Shown here piece after piece: positions 30,726 to 40,200 of a stretch of DNA of 44,363 nt. The stretch is taken from NCBI GenBank assembly GCA_029266615.1, contig JAQSWN010000027.1:1-44363 (forward strand). Reading direction: 5' to 3'. The stretch's first letter is position 1. Every line of letters starts with the position of its first letter. Below the pieces are notes generated by a model that searched no databases, had not been told where the DNA came from, and saw only the letters and a program-made list of their open reading frames with translations. The DNA comes from Polyangiaceae bacterium. GTDB lineage: Bacteria; Myxococcota_A; Polyangia; Polyangiales; Polyangiaceae. A program made the translations under genes and the position numbers.

Positions 30726-32117
30726 ATGTCCTTTCAGCGCTTTTTTCGGGTCAGCCTCTTCCTCAGTCAAGTAGTCACCGCAATCGTCGTCACGCAGGCG
30801 GTCTTCACGACGGACGTCTTCGCGGCGAGCGAAAAACAGAAGATCGCGGTCGGCGGGTTCGACGGCCCCAAGAGCGCCACCGCACGGAGCGCGTTCATCG
30901 ACGCGCTCAAGCAAGATGGCGCCTACGAGGTGACGGACGCGGAAGACGTGAAGGCCTCGTCCAAAAGCAAGGCCATCGCGGACGCGGCGAGCGGACTGGG
31001 CGTCAGCGCGGTGATCACCGGCAAGGTCAGCAAGGGCGGCCTGAAGCTGAAGGTGATGGGCGCGGACGGCAAAGTCGTGGACGAAGCCGACATCAAGGGC
31101 GGCGGCGCCAAGCTCAAGGCGGCCATCGCCAAAGACGGCGCCGCCAGCGTGGCCGAGGCGCTCTCCAAGGTCGCGCCTAAAGAAGAAGCGCCCAAGGAGG
31201 AAGAAGCGAAGCCCGCCGACGAGGAGCCGGAAGAGAAGAAGGAAGAAGCTTCGGCCTCCACGGACGACCTCGCCAACGCCGACGGCGGTCTGTCCCCGCT
31301 CGACATCACCGCCGGCCTTCGTCCCCTCCACCGCACGTTCAAGTTCCACGACACGATCGCGGACGCGCGACCCGGGGAAGCGTGCCCCGAAGGCAGCGCG
31401 CAAACGAGCTGCTTCCGGCAGCTACCCGCCTACGAGCTCCCGCTCGGCCCGGTGCTCTTCATCGACCTGAACTGGTTCCCGGCCTCGCATTTCACCAAGG
31501 GCGCCGCGGAGTGGATCGGCATCACCGCCGGCTTCGAGAAGGGCTTCGCCACGAAGTCCGTCTACCAAGAGGGCAAGCCGGACGAGCTGACCCTCAAGAC
31601 CAACGTGCAGGCGTTCTACGCTGGCGCGCGCTTCCGTTTGCCGCTGGGCGTGCATCAATTGAGCGCGACCGGTACGTTCGGCCAGCAAACGTTCGCGCTC
31701 GAAGGCGACGCGGCTTCGCCCAAGTTGCCCGACGTGAAGTACACCTACGCGAAGGCGGGTTTGGACGGCATGCTCCGTTTCGGAGACTTGTTCATTGGAG
31801 CCCGCGTCGGGAAGCGCTTCGTATTCGACACCGGCGCGTTGGAGACGGTCTGGTTTCCGAACGTGAAGACCCAGTCGCTCGAGGCCGGCGCCACGATCGG
31901 GTACCGCTTGCTAAGCACGCTAGATCTCGTCGCCGGCTTCGACTGGCTGCGCTACGCGTTCGACTTCAATCCGGTGCCGGTGCGACCCAGCAATCCTGAC
32001 TACGTCGCTGGCGGCGCCGTGGACCAGTACATGAGCGGCCACATCGCGTTCCGCTTCCACCTGCCCGGCAAGGCCGAGCAAGACGCCTCGGCAGCCGCCG
32101 CAACGGCCGGGCAGTAA
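30726..32117 (+). CDS. Outer-membrane beta-barrel protein with N-terminal TolB/FlgT-like domain
   Basis: 463 residues from ATG 30726; GTG 30720, overlapping the previous stop, is also possible. Signal sequence to about residue 34. Residues 37-145 (KQKIAVGGFDGPKSATARSA, LGVSAVITGKVSKGGLKL) resemble the small alpha-beta domain of TolB-N/FlgT/CsgG-type periplasmic proteins. A Glu/Lys/Pro linker (about 150-185) follows. The remainder alternates aromatic-rich strands (FIDLNWFPASHF, WIGITAGFEKGF, AFYAGARFRLPL, HIAFRFHL), an outer-membrane barrel of roughly eight to ten strands. Function unknown; co-transcription with the haem lipoprotein is likely. Confidence 0.75.
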   Translation: MSFQRFFRVSLFLSQVVTAIVVTQAVFTTDVFAASEKQKIAVGGFDGPKSATARSAFIDALKQDGAYEVTDAEDVKASSKSKAIADAASGLGVSAVITGKVSKGGLKLKVMGADGKVVDEADIKGGGAKLKAAIAKDGAASVAEALSKVAPKEEAPKEEEAKPADEEPEEKKEEASASTDDLANADGGLSPLDITAGLRPLHRTFKFHDTIADARPGEACPEGSAQTSCFRQLPAYELPLGPVLFIDLNWFPASHFTKGAAEWIGITAGFEKGFATKSVYQEGKPDELTLKTNVQAFYAGARFRLPLGVHQLSATGTFGQQTFALEGDAASPKLPDVKYTYAKAGLDGMLRFGDLFIGARVGKRFVFDTGALETVWFPNVKTQSLEAGATIGYRLLSTLDLVAGFDWLRYAFDFNPVPVRPSNPDYVAGGAVDQYMSGHIAFRFHLPGKAEQDASAAAATAGQ

Positions 32118-32157
32118 AGCTCCGCGCGAGCCGCTCGCCACGCTATACTGAACGCCC

Positions 32158-32667
32158 ATGTCGCTCCAGCGGTTGGCGGTCTGCGCGGTGCTCGGTGTGC
32201 TCGGTTGCAACTCCACCAAGGAAGCGCCCGCGAAGGCCGAAGCCCCGCGGGCCGCAACCTCGGTGGCGCCCGCCCACAAAACGTACGGCGCGCCGCTCGG
32301 GCAGAACCCCACCGCAGCGGTGGGGGACGTGCTCAAGTCGCCGGAAAAGTTCGCAGGCCAACGGGTCACGGTGGAGGGCGCCGTGCGCGCTGCCTGCACC
32401 CGTAAGGGTTGTTGGATGGAGCTGAGCGAAGGGCCGGATCCGTCCGCCGCTGGCTGCCGGGTCACCTTCAAAGACTATGGGTTCTTCGTGCCGACCGACT
32501 CGGCGGGGTCGAGGGCGCGTGTGGACGCGCTGGTCGAAGCCAAGGTCATCAAGCCCGAAATGGTCGCCCACTTGGAATCCGAGGGCGCTACGTTCGCGGA
32601 AAAATCCGCGGACGGTTCGGCTCGGGAAGTCCGCCTCGTCGCCACCGGCGTCGAGATGTGGCGCTGA
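32158..32667 (+). CDS. DUF4920-type lipoprotein
   Basis: 169 residues. Lipobox VLGC (Cys17), Ala/Pro linker to about 55, then an OB-fold-like domain: FAGQRVTVEGAVRAACTRKG, CWMELSE, CRVTFKDYGFFVPTDSAG. Two of the cysteines around CTRKGCWMEL are a family hallmark of DUF4920, whose function is not known. It follows the outer-membrane protein gene by 40 nt on the same strand. Confidence 0.78.
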   Translation: MSLQRLAVCAVLGVLGCNSTKEAPAKAEAPRAATSVAPAHKTYGAPLGQNPTAAVGDVLKSPEKFAGQRVTVEGAVRAACTRKGCWMELSEGPDPSAAGCRVTFKDYGFFVPTDSAGSRARVDALVEAKVIKPEMVAHLESEGATFAEKSADGSAREVRLVATGVEMWR

Positions 32668-32724
32668 CCGTATCGTAGTGGCGCAGCCGTTTCACCCCCA
32701 GAGCGCCGCCCCCAGCGCCGGTCC

Positions 32725-32744
32725 CCCGCGAATTTCACCGCGGG
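32725..32744 (+). terminator. Short GC hairpin between DUF4920 and LysM genes
   Basis: CCCGCG (32725-32730) and CGCGGG (32739-32744) are perfect 6-bp arms around AATTTCAC, in the 103-nt gap between two co-directional genes. No T-run follows. TATGCT just downstream (32753-32758) could be a -10 for the LysM gene. Weak evidence. Confidence 0.25.
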
Positions 32745-32770
32745 CGCCGGGATATGCTAGGCACGGTCCG

Positions 32771-33796
32771 ATGCGCTTTTGGGCCCGAATCGCGCTTGGC
32801 TGCGCCCTGCTGCTCTCTTCTGGAGCTGCGTCTGCGAAGGAGCACGTCGTGTCCGACGGGCAGACGTGGGGCAAGATCGCGAAGCGCTACCAGATCAGCA
32901 TCGAGGCGCTCTGTAAGGCCAACAACATGAGCCGGCGCGACAAGATCAAGCCGGGCATGCGCCTCACGATCCCGACTGGCGGGGACGACGCCGGGACCAC
33001 TACCGCGTCTCTACGGCAACTCGGGGAAACAGACGCGCCCGAGGCCCGCCCCTCCGCGCCCTCCCCGGCGCCCCCCGTCGCGCGCAAGGAAGAGCCGCCC
33101 AAAGACAAGGATCGGGAAGATCCGGACGATCGCTCCGTCGGCGGGGGCCTGCGCCAAATCGACTTACCCGGTGCGGCACCGGCCTACTACTTCGAACCGG
33201 TCGGCAAGGGGCGGCTGGGGTTGAAGCCCGTGCTCGTGTACCTGCACGGCCGCGGCGGGCATCCAGAAGCCGACTGCCGGCGTTGGGCGAGCTTAGCGCG
33301 CCGCTATGGCTGGCTAGTGTGCCCCAGCGGCCCCGTCCCCTACGGAGACGGACGCGCGTGGGACAACAACTGGCCGAGCGCGCACCACGCGACCATGGCC
33401 GCCATCAACGCTCTACGGGAGAAGTACGGGCGCCGTGTGCAACTCTGGGGCAACACCCTCATCGGCTTTTCGGAGGGCGCCTACGCGGCCATGAACGTCG
33501 GCGTTCGCGAGCCGCGGACCTTCAACCGCTGGCTCATCCTCGCCGCCAACTCCAAGTACTGGGGCGGCCCTGGCCTCGAGGCACTCGGCTCCGCGAAGGA
33601 CCGCGTGCGCCGCGTCTTCCTGATTACAGGCGAGCATGACGGCGTCATCGAAGGGACGCACCAGGTCGAGGCGTGGCTACACAAGGCGGGCGTCCCCACC
33701 CGTGTCATCACCCCCAGCAACATGGGGCACGAGACGCCGCTCGAGAAGAAGACCGAAATGTACCGCGCGGCGCTGACCTGGCTCGACGGCGGCTAG
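32771..33796 (+). CDS. Exported LysM-alpha/beta hydrolase fusion
   Basis: 341 residues from ATG 32771. Signal peptide 1-22 (cut after ASA). Residues 24-68 are one LysM domain (HVVSDGQTWGKIAKRYQISI, IKPGMRLTIP) that binds peptidoglycan glycans. A charged Pro/Asp linker (about 75-130) leads to a hydrolase of the phospholipase/carboxylesterase kind: YLHGRGGHPEADC oxyanion region, nucleophile Ser in GFSEGAYAAMN, acid in ITGEHDGVIEG, His in NMGHETPL. The enzyme would be held in the cell wall; substrate unknown. Followed by a strong hairpin. Confidence 0.85.
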   Translation: MRFWARIALGCALLLSSGAASAKEHVVSDGQTWGKIAKRYQISIEALCKANNMSRRDKIKPGMRLTIPTGGDDAGTTTASLRQLGETDAPEARPSAPSPAPPVARKEEPPKDKDREDPDDRSVGGGLRQIDLPGAAPAYYFEPVGKGRLGLKPVLVYLHGRGGHPEADCRRWASLARRYGWLVCPSGPVPYGDGRAWDNNWPSAHHATMAAINALREKYGRRVQLWGNTLIGFSEGAYAAMNVGVREPRTFNRWLILAANSKYWGGPGLEALGSAKDRVRRVFLITGEHDGVIEGTHQVEAWLHKAGVPTRVITPSNMGHETPLEKKTEMYRAALTWLDGG

Positions 33797-33803
33797 GTTC
33801 GGA

Positions 33804-33844
33804 CTCCTGTCGACTCTCGACCTCCGGACGAGACTCGACAGGAG
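33804..33844 (+). terminator. Long near-perfect hairpin after the LysM-hydrolase gene
   Basis: Begins 7 nt after the stop. CTCCTGTCGA (33804-33813) pairs perfectly with TCGACAGGAG (33835-33844), then after a C-C mismatch TCTCG pairs with CGAGA, then after an A-A mismatch CC pairs with GG around a TCC loop: 17 of 19 positions paired. The following sequence is G-rich with only ATTTTAGGGTTT 33 nt further on, so it is not a textbook rho-independent terminator, but it is the strongest hairpin in the window. Confidence 0.55.
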
Positions 33845-33985
33845 ACGGGAGGCGGGAGGGTCCGGGAGCGAGATTTTAGGGTTTGCCGCGCCTTCGGCGC
33901 GCGGCGTGGGCGCCCGACGCCGCAACCGGCCCGGGTCGCGATGCGAGCAGGGCTACCGAGTTGGCAGCCCCCTCTCCTCACGCCT

Positions 33986-34258
33986 TCAGTGGTAGGCGGC
34001 CGCGGTGTTGACGGGCTTGCCAGTACGGTCGTGCTCGGCGACGAGATAGCGACCGGTGACTTCGCACGTAGCGCATGCCGGAAACTGCGACTTGTGCTCG
34101 CAGGTGATGATGATCGCGCTGGGCGGCGCCGCCGCGAATTCGTTCGGGGCGATGTGGCGACCGCATGCGATGCAGTGGATGTGGCCCTGGTCGTGCTTCT
34201 GGCCGCCACCGCTCTGCTCTTTGCGCTCGCGCTTGGTCAGACGTTTCTCTCGCTTCAT
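33986..34258 (-). CDS. Small zinc-ribbon-like protein
   Basis: 90 residues. A very basic start (KREKRLTKRERKEQ) precedes a cysteine pattern C29-x2-C32 and C53, C62-x2-C65 with HIHCIACGRH and ACATC, which suggests a zinc ribbon binding one or two metal ions. The basic tail could contact nucleic acid. I do not recognise a named family. It starts 15 nt after the stop of the giant TPR gene, so the two are probably one transcript. A small GGGCT/AGCCC hairpin (33950-33970) lies downstream of its stop. Confidence 0.72.
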   Translation of the reverse strand: MKREKRLTKRERKEQSGGGQKHDQGHIHCIACGRHIAPNEFAAAPPSAIIITCEHKSQFPACATCEVTGRYLVAEHDRTGKPVNTAAAYH

Positions 34259-34273
34259 GACGGCAGGGCTCTA

Positions 34274-37200
34274 TCACAGCTCCGCGAGGAGCGCTCGGGC
34301 CGCTTGGTGATCGGGATTCTCGGAGAGAGCCTTGGTCGCGAGGACCTTGGCTTTGCGCGGATCACCCGCCTTTCTGGCGAGATGCGCGAGGTAGTAGTTG
34401 GCGTCGGCTTTCATTTCGGTGGTGGCGCCGTCGGTCGAGCCCGGCTCCGGCGCCTTCATGATGGCGATACCGCGGAAGGCGCGTTGCGCGGTTTCGTCCT
34501 CGTCGATTTCCAGGGCTTGAGTGCCGAGCTGCATGGCGAGCCGCCCGTTCTTGGGGTCGAGCTCGAACGCACGGGTGAGCGCGACCAACGCGTCCGACAG
34601 GAAGCCGTCCTGCAGATGAAGATTGGCGATCTCCTGGAAAACCTGTCCGAGCGCCTTCACGCGGCGCCCCTTGCTGGCTTCGGCGACGGCCGTCAGCAAC
34701 GCGAGCGCGTCTTCGTTGCGCTGGGCTGCGCCGTAGGCACGAGACAAGAGAACCACCGCGTCGACGTTGTCCGGATCCTGCTCGCGCGCGACCTCCAGCA
34801 CGCGCACCGCGGCTTCGGCCTGGCCGTCCGACGCGAGTAAGAGCTCGCCCGCGCGCATCAGGAGGCGCCGCTGCTCCCCGGGGTCTTTCGCGTTTTGGGC
34901 GTCTTCGAGCAACAGCTCGGAGAGCTCGCGCACCGCGCCGATGGCTTGGTAAACGGCTTGCAGGCGGTGTCGCACGTCGGGGCGGCGACGGTCCACGCCG
35001 AGCGCGCGCTCCAATCCGACCCGGGCGTCTTCCGGCCTCCCGAGCTGCTCGCACGCATCCGCGAGCCGTAAGGCGTCGCGCACGAGCTCGTCGCCCCCTT
35101 CCACCTCGACGAGGCGCGTGAGCGTGCCGACCGCTTGCTCGGCGTTGCCGGTGCGGGTGGAAAGCTCCGCCAAGCGGCGCAGCGCTTCCAGATCCTCCGG
35201 CATTTCGCGCACGAACTCCGACAGGCGCGCACGCGCCCCGTGCGCGTCGCCCGCCGCCTCCAGGAGCTCTACCAAGCGCAGCGTTAGTCTCCGATCCTCC
35301 GGCGGCTCCGCGCGGGCGATGGCTCGTTCCAGCGCATCGATCAAATCGGAAGCGAGTGACGGATCGACGGCGTACGCGGCCTCGAGCGCCTTGACCGCGT
35401 CCTCGTCGCGCGACAGCTCCGCGAGCAGTTGGGCGCGTTTTCGCAGCAGCACCGCGTCCTCGCTGTCTTCACCCATGAAGGTTTCGAGCGCCTTCAGCGC
35501 CGCTTCCGGCTGATCTGCGGCGCGGTAGGCCTCCACGAGGCGATCCAACAGCCGCGCGTCGCCGGAGCGCTCGCGCAAGGACGTGTCCAGCAGGGTCGCG
35601 ACCTTGGCGTAGTTCTCTCGTTCCGTGTAGCGCACGATGAGCAGGTCACGGAGCGACGAGTCGCGCGGATTGGCAGAGAAGCTCGACTCGAGCGCGCGCT
35701 CGGCGCCTTCGCGATCCCCTAGCTCTTCGCGCAACGCCGCCAGCCGCCGCCCGAGCGCTGCCGCTTCCGTGCCGGTTTGGACCTGGAGCAGGCCCTCGAT
35801 ACAGTCGGCGATCAGCTGCGGGTCGCCGAGCTTTTCCGCGAGCGTAAGCGCGGTGCGCAGCAGATCCGGTTCGCGCGGCGCCCACTGCAGAGCCGCGCGG
35901 CAGACGTCCAGCCCCGCGTCCAGCTGGCGTTTGTCCGCCAACAGCGCCGCGAGCTCGAGTGACAGGCCCACGACGCGCGCCACGTCGTTCTGATCCTTGG
36001 CGCGGTCCAGCTCGGCTCGCAGCAGGGTCGCGAGCTCCGCGGCGCGGCCGGTGGCCATGAGCAGCTCTCGCAAGCGCGTTACGGCGGAGATGCAGCTCGG
36101 ATCGTCCGCGATGACCTCGAAGAGCGCTTCGATCGCAGGCTGCTCGTTGCCTGGCGTCTGCAGCAAGAGCTCGGCGCGCTCGAGGCGCAGCTGGCTGCGT
36201 TCGGAGGGGTCTTCGACCTCACTGCCGATCTCCCCGAGGAGCCCCGCGAGCTCTTCCAGCTGACCGCCGGTGCGCAGCAAATAGAGAAGCGGCTGCCATA
36301 GCTCTCGCGAGCGTGGCGAAGCACGATGAAGGACTCGGTAGAGCCGCACGGCGCGCGCCTGCTCACCCTCGAGGTTTGCGGCTTCCACGGCTAGCTCCAG
36401 CGTGGCCGAGCCTCGCTCGTCCGCGGGCAGCGTCTCCAGCGCTTGTTCGCGAAGATCCAGGCTGCGGCTGAGCTCGCCCTGTTCCGCGTAGAGCTTGGCC
36501 AGCGTGAGCTTGGCGGCGCCGAGCTCCGTCGGCGTGAGCGTGGCCTCGGCGTTGGCCAGCACCGCTTCCAACCCTCGCTGCGCGAGCGCCGGGTCGAACA
36601 GCTCACCGGTCGCGCTCAGCAGCTCCCCGAGCTCCGCGCCGCTCGCGCCCGGCTGGCTTAGCTTGGTCACGAGCACCTCGGCCAAGCTGCGCGAGTCGCC
36701 GCGCGCTCGCGCGACTCGCTCTTTGACCGCGGCTAGAGCCGCGCCGTGCGCCTCTGTAGTCTCCACGTTGGCCAGCGCCCGCTGCGCTTCGGCTGGGTCC
36801 AAGCGCAGGTCCAACGCCTTCGTCAGCAGGGCGAGACCTTCCCCGACGCTGGCGGGGCTAGTCAGCTTGCTCCGCGCAAGCCGGAAATACAGGTCTGGAT
36901 CGGCAGGCGGCGCCGCCGCGCCCGCGCGGGAGAGGCGCAACTCGAGCACGCGCTCCTCCGCCGCTCCATCACCCAGATGATCGTAAATGCGGCCGAGGGC
37001 CGCGAACGCGACGTCGTCGCCGACGTCCGGACCGTCCTCCAACAGGCGCTCGATGACTTGCGCCCGCTCTTGAAACGTCGCCTTGCGCTGCTCCAAGCCG
37101 CCCAGGTGTTCGGCGTGGAGCACGACCAAATCCGACAGCGCGGTCGCGGCTTCGGCCGGTGACAAGACCTGCTCCAAGCGGCTTTGCAGAGCGCGCGCCA

Positions 37201-40200
37201 GCAAGTCGTGACGGCCGCGCTGCCGCAGCGCAGCCTCGAGGGCCAGCGCCTCGCGGCCGTTCTCCGAGGAGGCTTCGAACGCCGACTCGATGAGCTCCTG
37301 CGCGCGCGCTTCGTCGCCGCGCCGCACCGAGAGCTCGGAGAGCGAGAGCAGCGCTTCGGTCTTGCTCGGCGCGCCTTCGTCGTCGTCGCGCCCGACGACC
37401 AACATGAGGGAGCGGAACATGCGTTCGGCGCGCTCGAAGTCGCCTTGCTCCATCGCGACACGTCCGAGCACCTGCATGATGCCAGGGTGCGCCGGGTCGA
37501 TCCTCGACGCCGCGTCCAGCTCCACCAGCGCGTCCCCTTCGCGGTGGCTGGCCAGCAGCACGCGCGCGAGCTGGAAATGCGCCTGCGCGCGGTCCTTCGG
37601 CTTCCTCGCGCCGTAGCGCTGGATCTGCTCGCGCAGCACCGCCTCGGCTTGCTCGTAGCTGAGGGCCAAAAAGAGCGATTGCGCGAGGCGCAGCCGGAGC
37701 TTCTGGTCGTCCGGATCTAGCTCGATGGCTTGCTGCAGGAGCGGCGCGGCTTCGGCGGGCGCGTCCCGGTGCGTGAGGTGAATTTCGGCTGCGTCGCGCA
37801 GCAGCGCGATCCGCTGCCGTCGCTCCGGTGCGCGCTGTGCTTCCTCCGCCAGGAGCCCCGCGAGCGCGGCGTGATCACCGAGCTCCCGGTACAACGTCGC
37901 CAGCGCCGTGCGCACCGCCTGCGCGTCGATGGCCTGACGCGCGGCGCGTTCCAGGGCCGGTCGCGCTTTTTCGGCGACGCCAAGCTCACGGTAGACGGAC
38001 AAGAGCTCCAAGGCGCGCTCGGCGATGAGCTCGGCGCCGTCCAGCTGAAGTAGCCGCTCCAGCGCGTCCGCGGCCCTCGGCAGCTCGCCCTGGGCCCGGA
38101 AGATGCGGGCCAGGGCCGAGAGCGACGCCTCTCCGTTCAGCTTGGCGCCGGCTTCGTGGTTCTTTACGGCGCGGGTGAGATCCGCGAGCCGCTGCTCCGC
38201 ATTCTCGCCGGCTCGCGCGTAGAGGAGCGCGGCGCCCGCGAGATCCGCCCGCTCCTCGCGCGCCCGAGCTTGCGCCTCCCAGAGCGCGACGATCTCCGCA
38301 TGCAGCCCCTGCTCCTCCAAGAGCAGGGAAAGGCGCGTCACGGACGCGCGCGCGACATCGTCGCCCGGCTCCTCCGCCAAGAGCTCGTTGAAGATCTGAA
38401 TCGCGCTCTGGTTGTCGTGGAGTCGGTCCGAACAGAGGCACGCCGCGTCGCGACGCAGCTCGCGTTGGCGCGACGAGGAGAACGGCAGCTTCGCAGCGTC
38501 GAGCAGCTCCGAGACGACGGTCTCGTACTCGCCGCGCTCCAAGCGACGATCGCTCAGCTCGCGGACCGCCCAGTCCGCGGCGTGCAGAGCCGCCGGCCCA
38601 CCGTCGGCGCGGTAGGCGGCGATCGATAGCTCGCGCAGCCTTTCGACAACCGAGAGGCCGAGCGCGGCGTCCGCGGGGTGCAGACCCGCCACCTCGATCG
38701 CGCGCTCCCAGTCCCGCGCGACCACGAAAGCGTCCAGGGCGCGCAAGAGCTCGCCCGTGTGGTGACGATGTACGGAGCCGAGCTCGAGGTAGAGCGCCCG
38801 AGCGCGCTCGGGCTCCGCCTCGTTCGCGACCTCGTCGTCGTAGAGGTCGGCAAGGGCGCGGAAATTTTGCTCTTCCGTGAGCAGCTCGCGCAGCGCGTCG
38901 AACAGCTCCGGCGAGCGGCCGTGCAGCAGGCGCACGCGGCGAAACGCGGCGACGGCACGGCGACGGTCCCCCAGCGCCCGCCACAGGAGCTGTGCTCCGC
39001 GGGTGCGGTCGACGCGCGAGGCGTCCTCGTCGTTGCCCAGCTCCGCGCGCCGGCCCAGCGCGACCACGAGCTCCTCGAAGCGCCCGGCGCGCTCTAGCGC
39101 GCGGCACAAGGCGTCCACCGCCTCGAAGTCGTCGGCACCAAGCCGCAAGCGCGCCTCCAAGTTGACGATGGCGCGAGTCGCGTCGTCCAAGCGCGACAGC
39201 GCGACATCAGCGGCCTCGCCGAGCGCCATGCGTCGCTCCGGCGCGGCCGGAGCGAGCTCCGCAAGGCGCTCCAGCACGGAGGCGAGCTCTTCCGCGGAGC
39301 CTTGCTCGCGCAAGATCCCGGAAAGCGCGCGCGCGGCCGCGAGCGCGTCCCCACGCTCCGCGTCTTCCAGCGAAAGGACGCCGCGGTAGAGCTCCGCCGA
39401 CGCCACGCGATCGCCCAGCCCCTGCTGGTAGGTCTCGCCCGCTTCCAGGAGCAGGCTTCCGCGCGTGGCCTCGCTCACGTCGCCCATCGCGATCTGGCGC
39501 AGCACCTCCGCGCGGCGCGGCAGCGCGGAAAGCTGCGTCGCGAGCTTCGCGAGGCGGCTCCGCCGTTCGGCGTCGTCCGGAATGAGCGCGACGATGGTCG
39601 CGAGGGTATCGAACGCGCCGCTCGGATCTGCCAGCAGCTCCAGCCGCAGCTCCACCGCCTCGTCCAGAAGTGGAACGCGCTCGGCCGGTGGCGAGCCGCT
39701 GGCTTCGATCTCCAGCATGCGCACGACGTCCAACGTGCTTTCCTGGTCCCGGTAGTAGCGGCAGAGCAACCGCGCCGCCGCAACCCGCACGCTGGGCGCG
39801 CCGTCGACCTCGGCGCCGTCCGATCCGGGAAGCGCGACGATGCGCTCCAAGAGCGCGACGCCGTCTTTCTCCCCGTTCGGCGCCGCGAGCAGCTTCGCTG
39901 CCAACGAAAGCGCTTCGCGCGGCGCGTTCAGATCCAACCAGAGGGCGGCGACGCGGCCGAGGAGCTCGTTCTGCTCCGCTGGCTTGGCACCCGGGCCCCG
40001 CAGCCGCAGGCTCAGCAAATCGATGAGCGGACGCTTCTTGCCGTTACGCTCGTACAGGCGCTCGAGCGACGCCTCCACGCGCTGGTCTCCCGGGTTGTCA
40101 CGGTTCAGCCGCTCGAAGTAAAGGATAGCGCGATCGGCGTTCCCTGCGAAGTCGCGCGCCGCCATGGCCGCTTCGCGCAGGAGCTCCACCCGCTCCATCG

